NCBI GenBank assembly: GCA_009774465.1
Contig: VSNT01000013.1
Location: forward strand, 1 to 45,131
DNA length: 45,131 nt
Origin: Lachnospiraceae bacterium
GTDB lineage: Bacteria; Bacillota_A; Clostridia; Lachnospirales; Lachnospiraceae
Reading direction: 5' to 3'
Position numbers and translations under genes: made by a program. Positions 39,857 to 45,131 of the stretch are shown piece by piece (the first letter of the stretch is position 1; every line of letters begins with the position of its first letter). The notes under the pieces were generated by a model. It did not search any database. It had not been told where the DNA came from and worked only from the letters and a program-made list of their open reading frames with translations.

Positions 39857-41908
39857 ATGAATTCTTTGATTTATTCTGTAATTGGCTCAGGGATTATCGT
39901 TTTGGGGATCTTGACGGTTCGCAAAATGGGAATGGGAAAAATTACGCGTAAATTACAATACTCCTTTTGGCTTATATTGCCCTTATATTTATTTTTTTCC
40001 TCTTTTTTCCACATTAAAATTCCCATAGCTGCTGAAGGGATTCAAAGGGAGGAAAAGACAGATAAAGTAAATCAGGATATTGAAATATCTTACATACAGG
40101 ATACGGACATGCCTGAGCTGAACAGTTATTTGGAAGAAGCGCCGGTTTCGTTTACAGATAAAAATCTTGGGGAAGAAAATCACAAAAATGGAATAATACA
40201 GTGGCTGAATAAGGGTGAAAATTTCAATATAGAGCAGGCTGGTTTTAAGGAGATATGGAAAAGATTAAGGTTGGGAATCACTTCATTACTGTTACTGCTT
40301 TTTGTAATCAACAATGTTGTTTTTGCCATCAGTTTGACAGGGAAACGACGGCTTTATAAAGCAATATCGCTAAGTGATATAGTAGATAGAAAAAATTCTA
40401 TCCGAAACAGTTTTAATATTTATTTAGTGAACTACCCAAGTACTCCATTTTTATTTGGAAAAAATATTTATCTGCATCCGGATATGGTGAAAGATCAGGA
40501 GCAGATACGTTACATGGTTTTGCATGAAATCTGCCATTTTGAGCAAGGGGATATATTTTGGAATCTATTGAAATATTTTTGCTGCGCATTTTATTGGTTT
40601 AATCCTTTTGTATGGATAGCAATATATTATTCAGGAAGAGATTGCGAACTTGCCTGTGATGAAGCTGTTATTCATATGGTCGGTGCTGAAAATCAGAACG
40701 CTTATGGACTTACGCTGATTCAATTAATAAGCAAAAAACAGAAAACTTATGGACTCACCATAGGAACCACAATGAAAGGAAGAAAAAGTATGATGAAAGA
40801 AAGAATTTTTTTGCTTTCACGAACATTTGTAAAAAGCAGAAAATGGACTTTGTGCTGTCTGCTTTGTGTTTTTCTTTTAACTGGCTGCGCGTTGGTGCGT
40901 CCGTATGTTTTTGAACAATCGGCAAATGCTGAGGAATACATATCGGCAGAAGCGGAGAGGCCTGGAAATACAATACAGGAGCCCATAACGGAAATGGCAG
41001 ATTTCGATTCCGGCATTGTTGTAAAAAATAACTGTTATAATCCTGTTAAAAGAAATGATAATATTTTATTTTATGGGGCAGCAGGATATTTACAAAGCAT
41101 TAATTTACAGACCAATGAGATTGCGCAATTATTGGAAGGAAATATTAAGCCCGGATGTCTGGATAATGATACGCTTTATTATATAAAATATCCTGCTGAT
41201 GCAGGCGACAAGGCAGGTGTTGGCCGCTTTAACTTAACCACCGGAGAAAATGAAATCCTTATTCCCTGGGAGGAGGAACTGTGGGGATGCGCCAATATGC
41301 TGATAAAAGATAATTGTCTGTATCTGGAAACAGGTCATTTATGTGAGGCGTATTTGCTTGAAAATAATAAAGCGATCAAAGCAGATGACCTTCAAAATCT
41401 GGTATTAAAAGCAATGAAACAATTTGATTTAACAGAAAATGAAATATCAGGTATTAATTATGGATTTGTTAATTCTATTTTGGAACACGACGTTTTTACC
41501 ACGCTGAACAGGCGCAGCAATGAACTGCATATTTATGATACTGCTGCACAGACTGTCCTTAAGAAGGAAAATTGTCTTGGAAATGTGATTATTTGCGATA
41601 AAGGGATTGTCTATATGAATTTAGAGGGGGACATTATCCTGGATGGGTGGGATAATCTGGAAAGTGACCGATTATTATTTTCCTCTGCTTCGGCAGGATA
41701 TTCTGTAAATTATGGGACATGTAGCGAGGCAGGATTATATGTATTCAGGGAAAATGGAGATTCTGTAGATTGTAAATGCATTACATGGGAAGGGGAAGTA
41801 ATGGATATTGTGAACATTCCTGGCACCAGACTGGCAATTGAATTGAATTTCAGTGCATTTTCGGATTTGGCGGCTTATTGTGAGGATGGGGAAATACATA
41901 TTTTTTGA
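39857..41908 (+). CDS. M56 (BlaR1-like) membrane protease with non-PBP sensor domain
   Basis: A 683-residue protein. Membrane segments lie near residues 5-20, 34-52 and 139-160; the M56 zinc-protease motif HEICH is at 223-227, with DCELACDE at 262-269, and a further segment is at 331-347. This half matches BlaR1/MecR1. The last 335 residues, which should face outside, are not a penicillin-binding domain: no SxxK motif is visible. They show repeated short beta patterns such as NDNILFYGAAGYLQSINLQT, NDTLYYIKYPA and KDNCLYLETGH, like DUF5050-type beta-propellers. The last segment ends in LTGC (341-344), a lipobox-like sequence. The ligand is unknown. Confidence 0.85.
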   Translation: MNSLIYSVIGSGIIVLGILTVRKMGMGKITRKLQYSFWLILPLYLFFSSFFHIKIPIAAEGIQREEKTDKVNQDIEISYIQDTDMPELNSYLEEAPVSFTDKNLGEENHKNGIIQWLNKGENFNIEQAGFKEIWKRLRLGITSLLLLLFVINNVVFAISLTGKRRLYKAISLSDIVDRKNSIRNSFNIYLVNYPSTPFLFGKNIYLHPDMVKDQEQIRYMVLHEICHFEQGDIFWNLLKYFCCAFYWFNPFVWIAIYYSGRDCELACDEAVIHMVGAENQNAYGLTLIQLISKKQKTYGLTIGTTMKGRKSMMKERIFLLSRTFVKSRKWTLCCLLCVFLLTGCALVRPYVFEQSANAEEYISAEAERPGNTIQEPITEMADFDSGIVVKNNCYNPVKRNDNILFYGAAGYLQSINLQTNEIAQLLEGNIKPGCLDNDTLYYIKYPADAGDKAGVGRFNLTTGENEILIPWEEELWGCANMLIKDNCLYLETGHLCEAYLLENNKAIKADDLQNLVLKAMKQFDLTENEISGINYGFVNSILEHDVFTTLNRRSNELHIYDTAAQTVLKKENCLGNVIICDKGIVYMNLEGDIILDGWDNLESDRLLFSSASAGYSVNYGTCSEAGLYVFRENGDSVDCKCITWEGEVMDIVNIPGTRLAIELNFSAFSDLAAYCEDGEIHIF

Positions 41909-41951
41909 TAAATGAAATTCAGGAATATTGATTCAGGAAAAAGGATTAGAC

Positions 41952-41980
41952 TTGCCAGAATCTGGGCAAAGTATTATACT
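41952..41980 (+). promoter_or_regulatory. Promoter of the DUF1858 gene
   Basis: TTGCCA at 41952-41957 and TATACT at 41975-41980 are separated by 17 bases. TTGCC-AGA-A-TCT-GGGCAA across the -35 and spacer is a near-palindrome and may be an operator. Confidence 0.65.
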
Positions 41981-42047
41981 GTAATGGCGCAGATACGAAG
42001 AAAAATCTGCTGAAATGAATGCTTACAGTTAAAGGAGGTTATATATT

Positions 42048-42239
42048 ATGGCACAGATTACCAAAGACATGACAATTGGTGAAATTTTAAGAACCAATCC
42101 GGACGTAGCACCTGTTCTTATGGAAGCAGGCATGCATTGCCTGGGATGCCCTTCTGCGCAGGCGGAAAGCCTTGAGGAAGCAGCTATGGTTCATGGCATG
42201 GATATAAATGATTTGATGGCTAAAATTGAGGCATTATAA
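42048..42239 (+). CDS. DUF1858 domain protein
   Basis: A 63-residue protein that consists of the DUF1858 domain alone. It has TIGEILRTNPDVAPVLMEAG, then MHCLGCPSAQAESLEEAAMV. The conserved pair of cysteines (CLGC) may bind a metal or cluster; the domain occurs alone or in redox-related proteins such as those linked to hybrid clusters or molybdopterin. The reaction is unknown. AAAGGAGG precedes the ATG. It is a single gene with its own promoter and terminator. Confidence 0.9.
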   Translation: MAQITKDMTIGEILRTNPDVAPVLMEAGMHCLGCPSAQAESLEEAAMVHGMDINDLMAKIEAL

Positions 42240-42306
42240 ACAACGGATAAAACTATCCTTATGTTAAACAACGAATGCCATCTATCTTACGCTAAGTGAT
42301 GAAAAA

Positions 42307-42335
42307 GTGAAATACCCCGCTACGGGGTATTTCAC
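42307..42335 (-). terminator. Terminator on the minus strand after the antiporter gene
   Basis: A perfect 13-base-pair stem, GTGAAATACCCCG with its complement, around a three-base loop is followed on the minus strand by TTTTTC. It lies 150 bases beyond the antiporter stop codon, so two other hairpins lie in the message before it. Confidence 0.8.
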
Positions 42336-42348
42336 CCTCGCGGCAGTC

Positions 42349-42376
42349 GCCAAGGTCATGCAGGCATGACTTTGGC
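42349..42376. other. Long hairpin flanked by CTCGCGG direct repeats
   Basis: GCCAAGGTCATGC pairs with GCATGACTTTGGC (one G-U or mismatch) around two bases. The hairpin is flanked by CTCGCGG at 42337-42343 and 42383-42389. It has no T-run and no coding potential. Its high stability and flanking repeats suggest a structured RNA or a small repeated element. Confidence 0.55.
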
Positions 42377-42397
42377 TCGTTGCTCGCGGAAATAAAG

Positions 42398-42438
42398 GCG
42401 CTGTATCGGCAGTCAGTTTTCCGATACAGCGCTTTTTT
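42398..42438 (+). terminator. Terminator of the DUF1858 gene
   Basis: GCGCTGTATCGG pairs perfectly with CCGATACAGCGC around an 11-base loop and is followed by six T. On the minus strand a weaker T-rich stretch follows, so it may act in both directions. Confidence 0.88.
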
Positions 42439-42484
42439 ATTAAGGTGGCTTACACAAAACGCAGCATTCGCTGTCCCGCATAAA

Positions 42485-44098
42485 TTATTCCTGCGGTTTC
42501 TGCGCCGCTTTAATACCAAACAGACACAAAAGAAGCAATATAATTCCAATGGGAAGCGGTACCCAGGGATTTTGTACAAAACCGGCAATTAAATAGGTAA
42601 GGAAGGAAATACCGGCAGCTAAAAGTGCGTAGGGAAGCTGGGTGGTAACATGGTTTACATGGTTACACTGGGCACCGGCACTTGCCATGATGGTGGTATC
42701 TGAAATAGGAGAACAGTGATCTCCGCAAACAGCGCCGGCCATGCAGGCAGAAATGGAAATAATCATAAGCTGCGGATTTGAATTGGCAAATACAGCAACT
42801 ACGATAGGGATTAAGATACCAAAGGTACCCCATGAGGTTCCGGTGGAAAATGCCAGGAAACATCCTACAAGGAAAATAATTGCAGGCAGGAAATTCATAA
42901 GACCTGTTGCACTTTGTTCCATAGCGGAAGCAACAAATACGGCAGCTCCAAGGCTGTCAGTCATGGCCTTTAGTGTCCATGCAAAAGTCAGAATTAAAAT
43001 GGCAGGCACCATTGCCTTAAATCCGGAAGGAAGGCATTCCATGCATTCGCTGAAGGTAAGGACTCTTCTGATTAAATAAATAACGATAGTAATAATCATT
43101 GCAAAAATACTTCCCAAAGCAAGTCCTACGGAAGCATCCGAATTGGAAAATGCAGAAACAAAATTTTCACCTGCAAAAAAGCCGCCGGTGTAAATCATTC
43201 CAATAACGCAACAGACAATCAAAGTAATAATGGGAATTACCAGATCGATTACTTTGCCTTTTGAATTTAAAGGAGCAGCTTCCTCATTGCCTGCTGTCTG
43301 ATCTGAGGTGGTAAAAAGATCGCCTTTTAATGCATTTGCTTCATGGGTTTTCATGGAACCAAAGTCTACGTTTAAAAGAACAAGGGCAATCATCATTATG
43401 ATGGTAAGCAGTGCGTAGTAATTGTAGGGGATTGCCTTAATAAAAATAGAAAAACCATCCTCACCTTCTACAAATCCGGAAACTGCGGCCGCCCAGGAAG
43501 AAATAGGCGCAATAATACAAATGGGAGCGGCTGTTGCATCAATTAAGTATGCAAGCTTTGCACGGGAAACTTTGTGCTCATCGGTAACGGGCTTCATAAC
43601 ACTTCCCACAGTAAGACAGTTGAAATAATCATCTATAAAAATAAGTACGCCCAGAGCGATAGTTGCAAGCTGCGCTCCTGCCCGGGTTTTGATTTTTTCC
43701 TTGGCAAAATGTCCAAAAGCGGCAGAGCCTCCGCCACGGTTCATAAGGCTTACCATAGCACCTAAAATAACCAGGAAAATCAAAATACCAACATTATAGC
43801 TGTCGGAAAGGACAGATACAAATCCGTCATTAAATATGTGCATGACAGTTCCTTCAAAGTTGAAGTTTGAATAAAACAGCCCTCCTACCAGTATTCCGAT
43901 AAACAGGGAGCTGTAAACTTCCTTGGTAATAAGTGCAAGCACGATTGCAACGATAGGAGGCACAAGGGCCCAGATAGTTGCATACATGGAAGGCGTGTAT
44001 GCTTCTTCTTCTGCAGCGTAAGCTACAATAGGCATAAGCAGAAAGCACAGAGACATGACGCTTGCACCAGCCAGCAGCACGCGTTTTAGTTTTTTCAT
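42485..44098 (-). CDS. NhaC-family Na+/H+ antiporter-like transporter
   Basis: A 537-residue membrane protein with about 11-12 membrane segments after an N-terminal signal-like segment (MKKLKRVLLAGASVMSLCFL). Typical NhaC-family stretches are visible: LIFIDDYFNCLTVGSVMKPV, ATAAPICIIAPISSWAA, FSTGTSWGTFGILIPIV and CGDHCSPISDTTIMASAGAQ. Related proteins exchange sodium for protons or carry amino acid or organic acid substrates, so the cargo is not certain. The start is the ATG at 44098, served by AAGGGG; a start at 44131 would place that site inside the gene. It has a clear promoter. Confidence 0.88.
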   Translation of the reverse strand: MKKLKRVLLAGASVMSLCFLLMPIVAYAAEEEAYTPSMYATIWALVPPIVAIVLALITKEVYSSLFIGILVGGLFYSNFNFEGTVMHIFNDGFVSVLSDSYNVGILIFLVILGAMVSLMNRGGGSAAFGHFAKEKIKTRAGAQLATIALGVLIFIDDYFNCLTVGSVMKPVTDEHKVSRAKLAYLIDATAAPICIIAPISSWAAAVSGFVEGEDGFSIFIKAIPYNYYALLTIIMMIALVLLNVDFGSMKTHEANALKGDLFTTSDQTAGNEEAAPLNSKGKVIDLVIPIITLIVCCVIGMIYTGGFFAGENFVSAFSNSDASVGLALGSIFAMIITIVIYLIRRVLTFSECMECLPSGFKAMVPAILILTFAWTLKAMTDSLGAAVFVASAMEQSATGLMNFLPAIIFLVGCFLAFSTGTSWGTFGILIPIVVAVFANSNPQLMIISISACMAGAVCGDHCSPISDTTIMASAGAQCNHVNHVTTQLPYALLAAGISFLTYLIAGFVQNPWVPLPIGIILLLLCLFGIKAAQKPQE

Positions 44099-44134
44099 AA
44101 TTTTAACCCCTTTCATAAGTAAATTAAACAATTC

Positions 44135-44163
44135 ATTCTATCATTAATGTTGACAAAAACCAA
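44135..44163 (-). promoter_or_regulatory. Promoter of the antiporter gene
   Basis: On the minus strand TTGGTT (44163-44158) and TAGAAT (44140-44135) are separated by 17 bases, about 37 bases before the start codon. Confidence 0.65.
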
Positions 44164-44178
44164 GTATTTTTGCATAAA

Positions 44179-44233
44179 AATTCATGGTAAATGTATTTTA
44201 AGACAAATTTCTCAAATACATTTACCATGAATT
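44179..44233 (-). terminator. Perfect 20-bp inverted repeat, probable terminator of mecA
   Basis: The arms at 44179-44198 and 44214-44233 are exact complements around 15 bases. On the minus strand the hairpin begins 23 bases after the mecA stop codon and runs into TTTATG. The stem is A+T-rich. It lies just upstream of the antiporter promoter, so it could also be an operator for that gene. Confidence 0.6.
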
Positions 44234-44255
44234 AAGAATCAAACAGCCAAAATGA

Positions 44256-45050
44256 TTAAATACAGGATAACGACTGTAATGCAGTATTTTTAACAATTGC
44301 TTCAAAATGTTCTTCCAGATAGGCTTCGGAAGCCGGTACTGATTTTATGCAGGTTCCGTATTCGGAAAGAATATTGCATATTTTATTAAATTCCACCGGT
44401 GTATGGCCGCTTTTGGAAAGTACCAGTATATAGGAGCCTTCTTTTTGTTTGTACAAGGAGTTTGTACCATTATAAAAGCCTGATAAAACATGAGATAAAC
44501 CGGTCACCTCGCGAAGACTGGTGAAAGAATAAATTCTGGTCATTTCCGTAGAAGCACTCTGCTCGGAAAGCTTCTTTTGGAGCGCCTTTTTAAAGGATGC
44601 TCTGCTTCCCTGAACACCAGCATCCTTTATTGATGCGTCGGCTTCGGAGATAGTGCTTGCGGATTTACCATTTTGAATCTTTTTAAACAGATCCAGCACA
44701 TCATCCGCACCCTCAGCAATGGTGTCGAGAACCTCATCCAAAGTGTTGTCGTCCTCGTGGACAGAAGGGGCAAACTTGGAGAAACGTGTATCAAGTTCAT
44801 CCGGATCCTCCACTTTGGTAATAATCAGAACAATGCACTCAGAATTCAGAGGAATTGCTTCTATCATTAAAGGAATATCTTCCGCTTCAAATCCAAATTC
44901 AAAGGATGCCTGCTGCATCATATCACGGAATAAATCTTTGGCTTTTTCGGTACCATAAGCAAGTTCGCTAAGCTTTAGCTCTCTGTCAGCTAAATCTTCT
45001 CTGGTAAGGGTACAGCGAATTTGATGATCATTTACTTTTTCTATTTTCAT
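44256..45050 (-). CDS. mecA: Adaptor protein MecA
   Basis: A 264-residue MecA-type adaptor. The N-terminal domain (MKIEKVNDHQIRCTLTREDL, then SFEFGFEAEDIPLMIEAIPL) binds targets, a charged linker follows (about residues 95-165), and the C-terminal domain (TRIYSFTSLREVTGLSHVLS to the end) contacts the ClpC ATPase. It delivers proteins to ClpCP for breakdown. AAGGATGTG precedes the ATG, and a TATAAT lies about 75 bases upstream near the window edge. Confidence 0.9.
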   Translation of the reverse strand: MKIEKVNDHQIRCTLTREDLADRELKLSELAYGTEKAKDLFRDMMQQASFEFGFEAEDIPLMIEAIPLNSECIVLIITKVEDPDELDTRFSKFAPSVHEDDNTLDEVLDTIAEGADDVLDLFKKIQNGKSASTISEADASIKDAGVQGSRASFKKALQKKLSEQSASTEMTRIYSFTSLREVTGLSHVLSGFYNGTNSLYKQKEGSYILVLSKSGHTPVEFNKICNILSEYGTCIKSVPASEAYLEEHFEAIVKNTALQSLSCI

Positions 45051-45122
45051 AATTTATCACATCCTTACTATTAAGATACTGTTATCCTGCCGTTTGGTGA
45101 CACTTTCATCACATAAAAGTAT

Positions 45123-45128
45123 ATTATA
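45123..45128 (-). promoter_or_regulatory. Likely -10 of the mecA promoter
   Basis: TATAAT on the minus strand, about 75 bases before mecA. The -35 would lie beyond the end of the window. Confidence 0.45.
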
Positions 45129-45131
45129 CTT

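Noticed and set aside
42300..42440. A CRISPR or tandem repeat array
   Set aside because: The three hairpins are different sequences and there are no regular spacers.

Overview
The window looks like chromosomal DNA of a strict anaerobe of the Clostridia, most likely a gut Lachnospiraceae (Blautia-like). The evidence is moderate A+T content with strong AGGAGG ribosome binding sites, the gdpP-rplI-dnaB and rpsF-ssb-rpsR gene orders, a DUF951 gene before rpsF, fermentative pyruvate formate-lyase genes, Bce-type and BlaI/M56-type sensory modules, and an MsmX-dependent type of sugar ABC importer. The genus is an inference. I saw no phage, insertion sequence or CRISPR array.

Layout. 1-630: 3' end of a 23S rRNA gene followed by tRNA-Asn, tRNA-Glu and tRNA-Cys, with no 5S gene between. 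744-2820: an SRPBCC protein, a metallophosphoesterase and a TIM-barrel protein of unknown function. 3128-11638: a carbohydrate locus with a LacI-type regulator, two LplB/YtcP-type permeases, a lipoprotein binding protein, two related five-bladed beta-propeller glycosidase-like proteins and a GH127-type enzyme. The enzymes have no export signals, so the imported sugar is probably processed in the cytoplasm. No ATPase gene is present. 11980-16838: an Rpn/PD-(D/E)XK-like protein with a degenerate motif, a GH13 alpha-glucosidase, a C39-like peptidase and an AraC regulator. 16991-21656: a complete Bce-type antimicrobial-peptide sensing and resistance module (regulator, kinase, ATPase, permease) with a candidate BceR box before the transporter genes.

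21754-24757: YdcF-like protein, sirtuin, DUF951 protein, then rpsF-ssb-rpsR with a candidate S6:S18 leader. 24897-29578: a membrane-anchored acidic protein of unknown function and a three-gene ABC-2 exporter. 29725-34410: gdpP, rplI, dnaB and a MerR regulator. 34465-39221: a fermentation block on the minus strand with a 2[4Fe-4S] ferredoxin, PFL-activating enzyme and a naturally split pyruvate formate-lyase; a DUF2975 plus small XRE regulator pair sits inside it on the plus strand. 39487-41908: a BlaI repressor and an M56 sensor protease whose sensor region is not a penicillin-binding domain, controlled from a perfect 25-bp inverted repeat. 42048-45050: DUF1858 protein, NhaC-type antiporter and MecA adaptor.

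The most unusual feature is the pyruvate formate-lyase operon. The catalytic-cysteine part (679 residues) and the glycyl-radical domain (80 residues) are separate genes, each with its own ribosome binding site. Between them lies a 67-residue protein that looks like a paralogue of the start of the radical domain, but with a cysteine-rich tail in place of the radical loop. The second candidate is the BlaI/M56 pair, which appears to sense something other than beta-lactams.
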